From Streptomyces sp. NBC_01549 (lineage in GTDB: Bacteria > Actinomycetota > Actinomycetes > Streptomycetales > Streptomycetaceae): a stretch of 64,000 nucleotides of DNA. This document shows positions 23,431 to 33,087 of the stretch, in pieces. The notes below the pieces were generated by a model, which did not search any database, had not been told where the DNA came from, and was given only the letters and a program-made list of their open reading frames with translations. The stretch spans positions 496,001 to 560,000 of the forward strand of contig NZ_JAPEPW010000004.1 of NCBI RefSeq assembly GCF_026339955.1, given 5' to 3'. Position numbers and translations under genes: made by a program. The stretch's first letter is position 1; every line of letters begins with the position of its first letter.

Positions 23431-23785
23431 GGAGCGTCCGCAGGTACGCAGATCGGGCATGCACCCCGCCTGATTACAGATGGTGAAGCAACCTGGAAAG
23501 ATCTGGCAGGACGGCTGAAATCGGCCACTCTCGTGAGATGTCGGCGGCACCCTCGCAGCGCTCACTGGCTGAGGCGTTCCGGGCTGTGTCGGGCTTCTGA
23601 AGATCGCCGTCGACACGCGACGAGCCGCCACGCCGAGAAGCGTTTCGAGTTCGTTCCGCAAGAGTGCGAGGTCACCCGGGAAGGGCTTGGCCGAGACGGC
23701 TTTGAGGTCGTTTCAGGGCAGGATCTGGTCACCGTTCGGGGGCTAGGGTGAAGTCTCCTGCGACTGCTCCGGAGGTGCCCTCCCG

Positions 23786-26700
23786 GTGACGGATTCCTTT
23801 GTTCACCTGCACAACCACACCGAATATTCGATGCTCGACGGCGCGCAGAAGCTCAAGCCGATGTTCGCCGAAGTCGAGCGTCAGGGCATGCCGGCCGTCG
23901 CCATGAGCGACCACGGAAACATGTTCGGTGCGTACGAGTTCCATCAGGTGTCCAAGGGTGTCGACGGCGTCAAGCCGATCATCGGGATCGAGGCCTACGT
24001 CGCGCCGTCCTCGCGCCGGAACCGCAAGCAGGAGTTCTGGGGTCCGGGCGGCCAGCGGGCCATGTCGGACGACGGCGAGGGCTCGAAGGACGTCTCCGGC
24101 GGTGGCCGGTTCACGCACATGACGATGTGGGCGCAGAACGTCCAGGGTCTGAAGAACCTCTTCTACCTGTCCACCGAGGCCAGTTACACCGGTCAGTTCC
24201 CCGCGGGCAAGCCGCGGATGGACATGGAGCTGATCAGCGAGCACGCGGGCGGCATCATCGCCACGACGGGCTGCCCGTCCGGGGCGATCCAGACGCGGCT
24301 GCGGCTGAACCAGTACGACGAGGCCCGTGAAGTCGCCGCCGCCTACCAGGACATCTTCGGCAGGGAGAGTTACTTCCTGGAGCTGATGGACCATGGGCTG
24401 TCCATCGAGAAGGACGTCCGCGACGGGTTGTTGCGGCTGGCCAAGGATCTGAACATTCCGCTGCTGGCCACGAACGACGCGCACTATGTGCACGAGGACC
24501 AGGCCGACGCGCATGACAACCTGCTGTGCATCGGGGTGGGCAAGAACAAGGACGACCCCAAGCGGTTCCGGTTCCAGGGCAGCGGCTATTACCTCAAGAC
24601 CGCCGCGGAGATGCGGGAGCTGTTCGCGGAGCTGCCGGAGGCCTGCGACAACACCCTCCTGATCGCCGAGCGCATCGAGTCCTACGACTCCGTCTTCGAG
24701 AACGTCGACGAGATGCCGCAGTACCCGGACGTGCCGGAGGAGGAGACGCAGGAGTCCTGGCTGCGCAAGGAATGCCTCAAGGGCCTGGCCATGCGCTACG
24801 GCGCCCCGATCCCGGCCGAGGTCATGGAGCGCTTCGAGACCGAGATGACGGTCATCGGCCCCATGGGCTTCTCCTCCTACTTCCTCGTGGTCGCCGACAT
24901 CTGCCGCCACGCCCGCGACAACGGAATCCCGGTCGGGCCCGGCCGCGGGTCGGCCACCGGCTCGATCGTCGCGTACGCGACCCGCATCACCGAGCTGTGC
25001 CCGCTCGAGCACGGCCTGCTCTTCGAACGCTTCTTGAACCCTGAGCGCATCAACCCGCCCGATGTCGACCTCGACTTCGACGACCGCCAGCGCGACGCCA
25101 TGGTCCGCTACGTCACCGAGAAGTACGGCGACGAGTACACCGCCATGGTCAACACCTTCGGCAAGATCAAAGCCAAGAACGCGATCAAGGACTCGTCCCG
25201 CATCCTCGGCTACCCCTTCCAGCACGGCGAGCGCATCACCAAGGCGCTCCCGCCGGACATCATGGGCAAGTCGATCCCGTTGGACGGCATCTTCGACTCC
25301 GCGCACCCACGCTACGGCGAGGCCGGCGAAATCCGGACGATGTACGAGAACGAGCCGGAGGTGAAGAAGGTCATCGACACCGCCAAGGGTGTCGAAGGCC
25401 TGACCCGCGGCACCGGTGTGCACGCGGCCGCGGTCATCCTGTCCAAGACGAAGCTGACCGAGCGCATCCCGCTGCACATGCGCGCCAAGGACGGCGTCAA
25501 GATCACCGGCTTTGACTACCCCAGCTGCGAAAACATGGGGCTGGTCAAGATGGACTTCCTGGGCCTGCGCAACCTGGGCGTGATCGACCACGCGCTGACG
25601 AACATCCGCGACAACCGCGGCGTCAAGCTGGCCACCGTCGACCCGGGCAACGGCGACACCCGCGTCACCGTGATCCCGCTGGATGACAAGAAGACCTTCG
25701 AGCTTCTGGGCCGCGGCGACACGTTCGGCGTGTTCCAGCTCGACGGCGGCGGCATGCGCGCGCTGCTGAAGCTGATGGAGCCCTCCCGCTTCGAAGACAT
25801 CGCGGCCGCCCTCGCCCTGTACCGGCCCGGCCCGATGGCCGCCAACGCGCACACCAACTACGCGCTGCGGCAGAACGGCAAGCAGGACCCGGACCCGATC
25901 CACCCCGAGCTGAAGGAAGTCCTGGACCCGATCCTGGGCTCCACCCACCACCTGCTCATCTTCCAAGAGCAGATCATGGCCATCGCCCGGACCCTGGCCG
26001 GCTACACGCTCGGTGGCGCCGACATGCTGCGCCGCGCGATGGGCAAGAAGAAGCCCGAGGTGCTGGCCGCCGAGTGGCAGAAGTTCCACGACGGCATGGC
26101 CGACAACGACTACTCGGAAGAGTCCATCAAGGCGATCTGGGACGTCATGCTCCCGTTCTCCGGCTACGCGTTCAACAAGTCCCACACCGCGGGCTACGGA
26201 CTCGTCTCCTACTGGACCGCCTACCTCAAGGCCAACTACCCGGCCGAGTACATGGCGGCCCTGCTCACCTCTGTCGGTGACGACAAGGACAAGGCCGGCA
26301 TCTACCTCGCCGATGCCCGCAAGCTCGGCGTCACCGTCCTCGCGCCGGATGTGAACGAGTCGCTTGCCGAGTTCGCGGCCGTGGGCGACGACGTCCGCTT
26401 CGGACTGCTGTCGGTGCGCAACGTGGGCGACAACGTCATCGAATCGATCATCGCGGCCCGCAAGTCCAAGGGGAAGTTCACTTCGTTCTCCGACTTCCTC
26501 GACAAGGTCGACCTGCCCGCGCTGAACAAGCGGGCCGTGGAATCCCTCATCAGAGCCGGCGCCTTCGACTCCCTCGGACACACTCGCAAGGGACTGTCCG
26601 CCGCCCACGAGAGCGCCATCGACGCAGTCGTCCCGCTCAAGAAGGCAGCCGCCTACGGACAGGACGATCTCTTCGCCGGCCTCGGCGACGCAGCCGGCGA

Positions 26701-27379
26701 CGACAGCTTCAGCCTGGACGTGCCGGTCAGCGACGACGAATGGCCCCGCAAACAACTGCTGTCCATCGAACGCGAGATGCTCGGCATGTACGTCTCCGCA
26801 CACCCGCTGGACGGCACCGAGCACATCCTGTCCAACAACCGCGACACCACCATCGTGGACCTGCTGGCCTCAGGGCGCACCGAAGGCATGGTCCGCCTCT
26901 CCGGCCTGATCACCAGCGTCCAGCCCAAGATGACCAAACAAGGCAACGCCTGGGCCATCGTCAACCTCGCCGACCGTGACGGAACGATCGAGGTCCTCTT
27001 CTTCCCTGCCACCTACCAGATGGTCGCCGCCGCCCTGGTGGAGGACAGCGTCATCACCGTGCAAGGCCGCGTCAACGACCGCGACGGCGCCATCAGCATC
27101 TTCGGGCAGGAACTGCAGGTCCTCGACGTGACCTCCGTCGAACGCGACGGCGCGGCCCCCGTCCAGCTTCGGCTGCCCTATCACCGCATCAACGAGCTGT
27201 GCATCAACGAACTCAAACGCATCATGGGCGCCCACCCCGGCCAGAATCCCGTTCAACTCGCGGTGCGCGGCCCGCAGAAGACCATCGTCTACCAGCTTCC
27301 CTCGCTGGTGAACGCCGCGACCATCGCCTCAGACATCAAGGGATCCTTTGGCCCGGAGGCGTGGCAAGGGGTGGCGTGA
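23786..27379 (+). CDS. dnaE: DNA polymerase III alpha subunit (DnaE)
   Basis: This encodes 1197 residues from GTG 23786, with GGAGGTG upstream at 23771-23777. The PHP domain opens the protein (FVHLHNHTEYSMLDG, residues 5-19). The polymerase domain has GPGRGSATGSIVAY (about 384-397) and the catalytic acidic motif PDVDLDFDDRQRD (about 425-437). The tudor/HhH part follows (LRRAMGKKKPE; GYAFNKSHTAGYGLVSYW) and then an OB fold (VRLSGLITSVQPK). It is full length and undisrupted. Streptomyces carry a housekeeping dnaE in the chromosome core. A copy beside tap-tpg suggests a second, replicon-borne or end-linked polymerase. It lacks the shortened form typical of DnaE2/ImuC. Confidence 0.92.
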   Translation: MTDSFVHLHNHTEYSMLDGAQKLKPMFAEVERQGMPAVAMSDHGNMFGAYEFHQVSKGVDGVKPIIGIEAYVAPSSRRNRKQEFWGPGGQRAMSDDGEGSKDVSGGGRFTHMTMWAQNVQGLKNLFYLSTEASYTGQFPAGKPRMDMELISEHAGGIIATTGCPSGAIQTRLRLNQYDEAREVAAAYQDIFGRESYFLELMDHGLSIEKDVRDGLLRLAKDLNIPLLATNDAHYVHEDQADAHDNLLCIGVGKNKDDPKRFRFQGSGYYLKTAAEMRELFAELPEACDNTLLIAERIESYDSVFENVDEMPQYPDVPEEETQESWLRKECLKGLAMRYGAPIPAEVMERFETEMTVIGPMGFSSYFLVVADICRHARDNGIPVGPGRGSATGSIVAYATRITELCPLEHGLLFERFLNPERINPPDVDLDFDDRQRDAMVRYVTEKYGDEYTAMVNTFGKIKAKNAIKDSSRILGYPFQHGERITKALPPDIMGKSIPLDGIFDSAHPRYGEAGEIRTMYENEPEVKKVIDTAKGVEGLTRGTGVHAAAVILSKTKLTERIPLHMRAKDGVKITGFDYPSCENMGLVKMDFLGLRNLGVIDHALTNIRDNRGVKLATVDPGNGDTRVTVIPLDDKKTFELLGRGDTFGVFQLDGGGMRALLKLMEPSRFEDIAAALALYRPGPMAANAHTNYALRQNGKQDPDPIHPELKEVLDPILGSTHHLLIFQEQIMAIARTLAGYTLGGADMLRRAMGKKKPEVLAAEWQKFHDGMADNDYSEESIKAIWDVMLPFSGYAFNKSHTAGYGLVSYWTAYLKANYPAEYMAALLTSVGDDKDKAGIYLADARKLGVTVLAPDVNESLAEFAAVGDDVRFGLLSVRNVGDNVIESIIAARKSKGKFTSFSDFLDKVDLPALNKRAVESLIRAGAFDSLGHTRKGLSAAHESAIDAVVPLKKAAAYGQDDLFAGLGDAAGDDSFSLDVPVSDDEWPRKQLLSIEREMLGMYVSAHPLDGTEHILSNNRDTTIVDLLASGRTEGMVRLSGLITSVQPKMTKQGNAWAIVNLADRDGTIEVLFFPATYQMVAAALVEDSVITVQGRVNDRDGAISIFGQELQVLDVTSVERDGAAPVQLRLPYHRINELCINELKRIMGAHPGQNPVQLAVRGPQKTIVYQLPSLVNAATIASDIKGSFGPEAWQGVA

Positions 27380-27649
27380 GCGAGGAAGCCAGTACAGGCG
27401 AGCCGCACGACTCGGGCACCGGCCACCGGTTCGGGGCCGGCCAGGGAGGTCAGCGTCTTGCTGCGATCGCGGGGGCAGCAGCAGCCCGGCCAGGTACTCA
27501 CGAAACCCGCGTCGCCGGGCCAGCGTGCCGAAGCCCACGACGTACGAATGGCGTTCAACCCGCCAGAGTTGAGCGGCGGCACTGCCCCTGCCAGGCCGAG
27601 ACCACGAGTTCAGCACCAAGGAGGTCCGCCACTACGCCGGTCCGGTTGA
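27380..27649. other. Non-coding or decayed stretch after dnaE
   Basis: No credible gene is present. The translations on both strands are Arg/Pro-rich shadows without family resemblance. Confidence 0.4.
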
Positions 27650-27689
27650 CGAGATCGGCGGCTGAGCGGCGAGAGGCCGATCCCCACTC

Positions 27690-27909
27690 CATGTCTGTCT
27701 ATGACACGTCCCTGCGGCTTTTCGATCTCCACCATCCGCACCGTCGGCGGGAAGTAGCTGCCCGACGACAAGCGATTCCACAGCTTGTAGAGGTTGCCCT
27801 TCAGGTCCGCCTCGAACTGCTCGATCGACTCGCCGTCGACGCCGGCCGCTTTGCCGATGTCGCGCTTGACCAGGGACCAGATGGCTGTGAACGGCTTCTC
27901 CGGCCCCAA
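27690..27909 (-). pseudogene. N-terminal fragment of a group II intron reverse transcriptase/maturase
   Basis: The minus strand reads KRDIGKAAGVDGESIEQFEA, then LKGNLYKLWNRLSSGSYFPP and VRMVEIEKPQGR. This is the start of the LtrA-type reverse transcriptase domain. After this it breaks off, so the catalytic YADD region and the rest are gone. Confidence 0.75.
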
Positions 27910-28014
27910 CAGAACGAACCTTTGGGCCCCAGGGGCTTGATCTCGGTTCGAGTGTTCGTCAGAAGTGGCCCCAGGGGCGGTCTTGCAGTGGGAGCATCAA
28001 TGTGCTTCTGACAG

Positions 28015-28260
28015 TCAGGTGGCCCGCATGGATGGCCCGAGAACCAAGGTTGAGTTCTTCGCGGCGATCCGCCGGGACTCCCGTACCGAAAGCGCCAGGG
28101 CTGATCCCGAACACCGCCGCAAGGCCCCCTCGCCAGGCCCATCGCCATCGGACAGGAGTCGACGCCGGGGCGGCTCCAACCCGTCAAGGTTGTCAGGCCG
28201 AGAGGAACCGAGACCGTCAAGCTGTCTACACCAGCACTCGCCCGGACGTCCCCGTGAAGC
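28015..28260 (+). pseudogene. N-terminal fragment of an IS21-type transposase (IstA), decayed
   Basis: GPRTKVEFFAAIRRDSRTE matches the start of IS21 IstA proteins, whose helix-turn-helix should follow. Instead the frame degrades at about 28090, with partial matches continuing in other frames. The stretch 28261-28609 holds nothing I can assign. Confidence 0.5.
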
Positions 28261-28609
28261 TCTGGTCGCGCCGTCACGGTCGGGGCGACCGCATGACCCC
28301 GACGATGAGCCCGAGCACGGGTCTGGCCGCGCCGCTCTCACCGCGACCACGACTGGTCAGCACCGCCGGGAGGGGTGTCAGCCGCGGCGGCCTCGTCACG
28401 CCTGCCGATGCCCGGATACGGTCCAGCGGACTCGCTGGTCGGGTTCACGGACGGGGCGCGGGGCGGAGGGACCGTGACGGAGCAGGTCGGCCAGCGAAGC
28501 CGCGAGGACGGGCACGTCCTGCAGGAAGCGGGACAGAGCCAACTGCCCAGCTTCCGTGCGCAGAGCGCTCATCCATGGCTGCGCTGAGATTCCCAAGTGG
28601 TCCCTCGTG

Positions 28610-29254
28610 TCATTTTCGCCAGAACAGGTGGTGCGTCACGCCGCTCGGGCTGGGCGCGACCTCGAGATGGAACCGGTCGAGCAGTTCATCGGGCGACTCC
28701 CAGAGACGCCGGCCGGACCCGAGCTTCACCGGCGAGACCGCTACGTGCATGGTGTCGACGAGGTCGGCATCAAGGAACTGCCGGATGGTGGTGACCCCGC
28801 CGCCGAGTCGGACGTCCTTGCCCTGCGCCGCCTCCCGGGCCCGTTCGAAGACCGTGATCGGGCTGCCGTCGACAAAGTGGAACGTGGTGTCGGAGAGCGT
28901 GATCGAAGGACGCTTGTGGTGGGTCATGACGAACACCGGGGTGTGAAACGGGGGCTCGTCACCCCACCAGCCGCGCCAGTCATGGTCGTGCCAGGGCCCG
29001 CGCTGGGGGCCGAACTTGTTGCGGCCCATGATCTCGGCGCCGATGTTGCGTGCGAAGTCCCGCGTGAAGTAGTCGTCGAGGCCACGGCTCCCTTCGGGGT
29101 CGGTGCGCATAGGCCAGCTCGCCGTGGCGCCGGCCCAGGCGAACAGCCTCTCGGGATGGTCGTGGCCGAACGGCCGCTCGAGACTCTGGTGCTCACCGGC
29201 ACCGATTCCGTCACTTGAGACGTTGAAGTTCATGACTCTCAGTAGCTGATCCAT
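28610..29254 (-). CDS. RibD C-terminal/dihydrofolate-reductase-like protein
   Basis: This encodes 214 residues from ATG 29252-29254, six bases after GAGGAA. Further in-frame starts exist at 29266 and 29233. The protein has the RibD_C pattern: VMNFNVSSDGIGAG at the start, GAEIMGRNKFGP, HTPVFVMTHHKRP, DVRLGGGVTTIRQFLDADLV and MHVAVSPVKLGSGRRLW. Such proteins bind NADPH and reduce pteridine- or flavin-related substrates, but most members are uncharacterised. It stands alone among mobile-element scraps. A relative lies at 38285-38953. Confidence 0.8.
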   Translation of the reverse strand: MDQLLRVMNFNVSSDGIGAGEHQSLERPFGHDHPERLFAWAGATASWPMRTDPEGSRGLDDYFTRDFARNIGAEIMGRNKFGPQRGPWHDHDWRGWWGDEPPFHTPVFVMTHHKRPSITLSDTTFHFVDGSPITVFERAREAAQGKDVRLGGGVTTIRQFLDADLVDTMHVAVSPVKLGSGRRLWESPDELLDRFHLEVAPSPSGVTHHLFWRK

Positions 29255-29515
29255 GTGTTTCCTCATCAGATCCTGTTCGCAACCTCGTGTAGCGAAGTGC
29301 CCCACATCAGGACGTCGAACGGGACGTGGCCGGATCGACAGTGACCCGTAACTTTTTCCAAGGCGTGCCCGGCGTGAGAGTTCACGTGCGTCGTTCGGCG
29401 GCATCCCTGTGTCCACCAGTGCGGCGTCGAGTCGGCAAGGGTGCGCGGATGGAACTTTCGGTCACGTGCGGGCAGCCCATCAGACAGCGGCTTGAAGGGG
29501 GCGTCCGCCCTAGCG
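29255..29515. other. Unassigned stretch
   Basis: No gene is supported on either strand. It lies between the DHFR-like gene and a small transposase-like scrap. Confidence 0.35.
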
Positions 29516-29670
29516 AATGCCCTTCTCGCTGCGGATGCGGGCGCGTTCGCGGCGCTGGGCGGCGAGGACATCGGGGTGGCGGCCGTTGGCGTTGTGCCAG
29601 CGCAGGTAGGCGTACAGGGCCCGAGTCCGCACGGTGTGGTTGCCGACTTCGGAAGGTGACCGACCGGCCG
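29516..29670 (-). pseudogene. Possible transposase tail fragment
   Basis: The minus strand reads VRTRALYAYLRWHNANGRHP and then DVLAAQRRERARIRSEKGIR. The style is that of the basic C-terminal end of a Streptomyces transposase (IS630-like from memory). It has no matching upstream part. Confidence 0.35.
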
Positions 29671-29745
29671 GTCGTTCGCCTTCCGTACGTTCACCTGGAT
29701 GTTCGTGAGTTTCCTGCCGGTGGGCATGATGACGGATGCCTTGGC

Positions 29746-30414
29746 CTATGGCGTGGCCACCAGGGCTGATCTCGTCGTAGAGATCGTGTTCGCCCTCTTC
29801 TTCACCGGGGTCGCTGGAAGGATGCCATTCGCCTCGCTCGACGACTGGTGCCACCGGCCGAACAGCAGTCCCCACAGCAGAACCCCAAGGCCGAAAAAAG
29901 CCAGGTACAGCCAGGCATTGAGTGCTGCGCCGGACTTCGGCAGGAACCACTGCGCGTCACCCATCACCTCCACGCCAACGACTTCGTCGCGCCAGAGCCG
30001 CAGTGTGGCCGACTGTCCCTCCTTGGCTTTGGAGTAGAAACTCGACGACATGCCGCGGGCCTGCCGGGAATCGTCGGCCCGCCGCCAGGTGACCTTGACC
30101 TCGTAGTGGGTGGTCGTGGTCGTGGTCGTGCTCGTCTACGTCTGGCCGGTGCCGTCGGTGTGCGTCGTCGTCGAGGTCGTGGGGTAGGTGCGCCGGCCGA
30201 CGATGGAGCCCACCTCGCTGCCGAAACTTAGCTGGCGCCCCGCTCGCACGCCACGACCTTGCGGAACTCCCGGGTCTGCCGATACGGGTCAGCGGCGCCG
30301 GCAAGCGCCGTCACAAGCAACACCCAGACCGAGCGCGACCACGATCCACCGCCCGAGGGAACGCTTGGGCAACGATACGCGGCACGGCAGCAGACGGAAT
30401 CGGCGAAGCCTCAT
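29746..30414 (-). pseudogene. Two-helix membrane protein, several frame breaks and a stop
   Basis: Starting at ATG 30412-30414 (MRLRRFRLLP) the minus strand reads a first membrane helix (LGRWIVVALGLGV) and then, after a frame change, LLVTALAGAADPYRQTREFR. A further break leads to SEVGSIVGRRTYPTTS, an in-frame TAG, a Thr run and HYEVKVTWRRADDSR. The end is GDAQWFLPKSGAALNAWLYL with a second helix. At least two frameshifts and one nonsense codon show that it is dead. The Thr run comes from a tandem TGGTCG repeat at about 30109-30136. Confidence 0.65.
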
Positions 30415-30558
30415 ACACCACCCCTGGAACGATCACCTGGGCATGGTGCGAATCGCTGTCTCCTTGATGCCAGCAGCGCCCCCGCTCCCCAGAGTCTCGG
30501 CTGTCGAACGTGGCGCTGTAGCGGAACCCGTCAAAGCGATCAAGGCAGGTAGATCGTT

Positions 30559-31008
30559 CTAACGCTGTGCTGGGATCAGTGGGCCATCTGGTGCCGGCTG
30601 GTTGATCCAGGCCGCTGCGGGGACCTTCGGGGGCTCCGGTGGCTTGCGGACGAAGCGTTCGGGGTGCTGCGCGTAGGCCGCCTGGAGGACGTCGGCACGC
30701 ATCTCGCGGAGCTGCTCGGCGAGACCGAAGTGCACGTGGTACGGCGTGTGCAGGCCGATTCCGGAGTGCCGATGCTTCTCGTTGTACCAGGTGAAGAACT
30801 GGGTGCACCACGCCCGGGCGTCCTCGAGAGATCCGAAACGCTCGGGAAAGTCGTGCCGGTATTTCAGGGTCTTGTACTGGCTCTCGCTGTACGGGTTGTC
30901 GTTCGACGTCTTCGGCCGCGAATGCGACTTGGTGACGCCGAGACCGGCCATCATCTGGGCGACGTTCTGCGCGACCATCGGGGACCCGCGGTCCGAGTGG
31001 ATCGTCAC
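30559..31008 (-). pseudogene. IS3-family transposase OrfB, C-terminal fragment
   Basis: The minus strand reads VTIHSDRGSPMVAQNVAQMM (the second Asp of the DDE core) and then SRPKTSNDNPYSESQYKTLK with the catalytic Glu region, followed by WYNEKHRHSGIGLHTPYHVH. The N-terminal part and OrfA are missing beyond about 31020, so the element is truncated. Confidence 0.8.
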
Positions 31009-31330
31009 AGGCCCGCGCCTGCGAGGAGGACGTGCCGGAGAGCATCGCGCGTTCCGGTATCCGTCTCACTCACACGCCGGCGGTGATGCTCACGAAGTGG
31101 CGCTTCGGGATGGAAGCACTTCCAGCCTACGAACTCACCAAGTCTTTCCGCCTGCTGGTTGCCCTCTTCACCATCGCGGATACCCGCAGGCGGTCGCTGT
31201 ACTGCGCCAGGGGATGTACTCACGCGTGTCACAACCTGCCTGATCCCCCGCGGGACGCAACCTGAGGTGACTTCTTGCCCTGGGTCTTGTCGGGGATCTT
31301 GGTGAGCTGGGGCTTCGCTGGTCAGGGCCC
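31009..31330. other. Unassigned stretch between two insertion sequences
   Basis: This is 322 bp with no recognisable gene. A minus-strand frame (31005-31232) is open but shows no family features. Confidence 0.35.
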
Positions 31331-32420
31331 TAGGGCCTGTATCGAGTCGCGATCAATCTGCGGGTTTCGTCCTCGCGGCAGGGCTTGGAGCGGTAGATCT
31401 TCTTGTGTGACGCGAGTGCAACTGACGGATGAGGAGTGGGAGTTCATCGAGCCGTACTTGCCGATCGGCGAGTACGGCCCGTACCCCACGCGGCTGCGGC
31501 AGCAGTTCGAAGGCGTGATTTGGCGGTTCAAGACCGGCGGCCAGTGGCGGGAGATGCCCCAGGAGTTCGGCGCCTGGTCCACTGTGCACAACCGCTTTCG
31601 GCAGTGGCGTGACGCGGGCGTCTTCGAGGCTCTGCTGGAGGGTCTGATCACGGAAGCCGCGAAGCGCGGCGAGGTGGATCTGTCCCTGGTCAGCATCGAC
31701 TCCACCACCGCGCGCGCCCATCACGACGCCGCCGGGATGCACCTGGACCAGGACCTCCTCACCGTCCTGGAGAAGGCCGCCGTCGAAGAGGAGAGGGCCA
31801 GGTCAAAGGGGGCGACTGCGAAGAACGAAACGGGCAGGATCCCGAACGGGAAGAGCGGCGACGCATCCGGCGCCGACGCAGAGTCCGTCTGAAGGCCGCT
31901 CTCCTGGGACGTTCCAGGGGCGGGCAGACCAGCAAGGTCCACCTCGCCGCCGACCGAAAGTGCCGCCCGCTGGCAATCGTCCTGACCGCGGGCCAGGCCG
32001 CGGACAGCCCGCAATTCATCCCTGTGCTCAACAAGGTACGGGTCCGCAGGCCCGTCGGCCGCCCCCGCACCCGCCCGGACGCGGTCGCCGGGGACAAGGC
32101 CTACTCCTCCCGCGGCAACCGAGCCCACCTGCGCAAACGCCACATCAAAGCAGTCATCCCGGAGAAGAGGGACCAAGCCGCCAACCGGAAGAAGAAGGGC
32201 TCCAGCGGCGGCCGGCCCGTCAGTCACGACGCCGACCTCTACAAGGAGAGGAACACCGTCGAGCGCCTGATCAACAAGCTCAAGGCCTGGCGGGGCATCG
32301 CCACCCGATACGACAAGACCCCGGCCAGCTACCTCGCCGGCCTCCACCTGCGTGCCTCGATGATCTGGCTCAAAGAACTCACGAGAACCGCCCATTGATC
32401 ACAACTCAATACGCACCCTA
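31331..32420 (+). mobile_element. IS5-family insertion sequence, apparently complete
   Basis: The ends form an imperfect inverted repeat: from 31331 inwards TAGGGCCTGTATCGAGTCGC, and from 32420 inwards on the complement TAGGGTGCGTATTGAGTTGT, then GATCAAT on both. CTAG occurs at both outer edges (31330-31333 and 32418-32421) and may be the target duplication. The element is about 1.1 kb and holds a two-frame transposase. Confidence 0.75.
31407..32398 (+). CDS. IS5-family transposase made by programmed -1 frameshifting
   Basis: Frame one runs from GTG 31407 (VTRVQLTDEEWEFIEPYLP; FKTGGQWREMPQEFG; VSIDSTTARAHHDAAG with the first Asp). At 31805-31811 the sequence A-AAG-GGG is a canonical X-XXY-YYZ slippery heptamer, and the -1 frame is open from there to 32398. 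That frame continues GRSRGGQTSKVHLAADRKCR, VAGDKAYSSRGNRAHLR (second Asp) and ERNTVERLINKLKAWRG (Glu). The joined protein is about 330 residues, the normal size. The frame change is therefore probably regulation, not decay. Confidence 0.8.
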
Positions 32421-32470
32421 GTCCGCCCCTTCACAGAGGTCGTCATTGGTCGTCGTTGGCCGCCGCCGAT

Positions 32471-32500
32471 CGGCCTCGGACGGCCCAGGGACGGCCCAGC
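32471..32500. repeat. First copy of a 30-bp direct repeat
   Basis: This 30-bp sequence, containing ACGGCCCAGGGACGGCCCAG, recurs at 36635-36664 with one mismatch. Weaker similarity extends upstream of both copies. It may be an arm-type integrase site left by integrated elements. Confidence 0.55.
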
Positions 32501-32541
32501 CGTGGCCCACCTGAACGGCGTCAGCCGGCGGAAGCGGCCGG

Positions 32542-32943
32542 TCAATGCGCGGTGATGCACCCCTCTTCCATGTCCCACCACTCCTCGGATACACCGTGGT
32601 TGAGCAGCCTTTGCACCTTGGCGAGATCAGCGGCGGGCGGGACGTCCAGGGCGACCATGCCGAACCGTTCTATGCCCTCGCCGTCGAATCCGAGTTCCTG
32701 AAACGCATTGATCACGCTCTGCCGTGCAGCTCCAGGGAGGAAGAAGTGCTCGTCCCCGCAGTAGTCGTAGCCCCAGGAGATGAGACCGCCGGGCTGAGAC
32801 TGGGACGGGTATGGGAAGCCATCCGGACGACCGGGGCGAGTCACGTCGAAGGTCTCTTGGCTCCGCTGTATGCGCTCCAGGAGCGGGGTGTGCGCTTGTG
32901 GGTGGAAGACAACGAGCTCATCGGTGATGACCCCGGTCCATAG
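32542..32943 (-). pseudogene. Chimera of a SUKH-like protein and a DUF4265 tail
   Basis: The minus strand first reads VITDELVVFHPQAHTPLLER, then GGLISWGYDYCGDEHFFLP, as in SMI1/KNR4 (SUKH) proteins. It changes to SVINAFQELGFDGEGIERFG and MVALDVPPAADLAKV, then WWDMEEGCITAH, which resembles the end of DUF4265 proteins. The SUKH N-terminal half is missing. I infer two unrelated genes fused by deletion near 32740. Confidence in either family alone is moderate. Confidence 0.5.
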
Positions 32944-33087
32944 GGGTCCAGGAAGGGTCCTCGTTCCCCTGGTTCTCGGTCTCGGTCGCAGGTCGGAGCT
33001 GGACGGGACCAGAGACGGATGGCGCCGGCCCGGGCGGTTGCTAGCGTGGAAAGTGGTTCTGGCACCCAGAGGGAAGGAGGCCGACCG

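Noticed and set aside
31407..32398. Reading the IS5 transposase as a frameshifted pseudogene
   Set aside because: A canonical -1 slippery heptamer lies where the frames must join, and both parts are otherwise intact.
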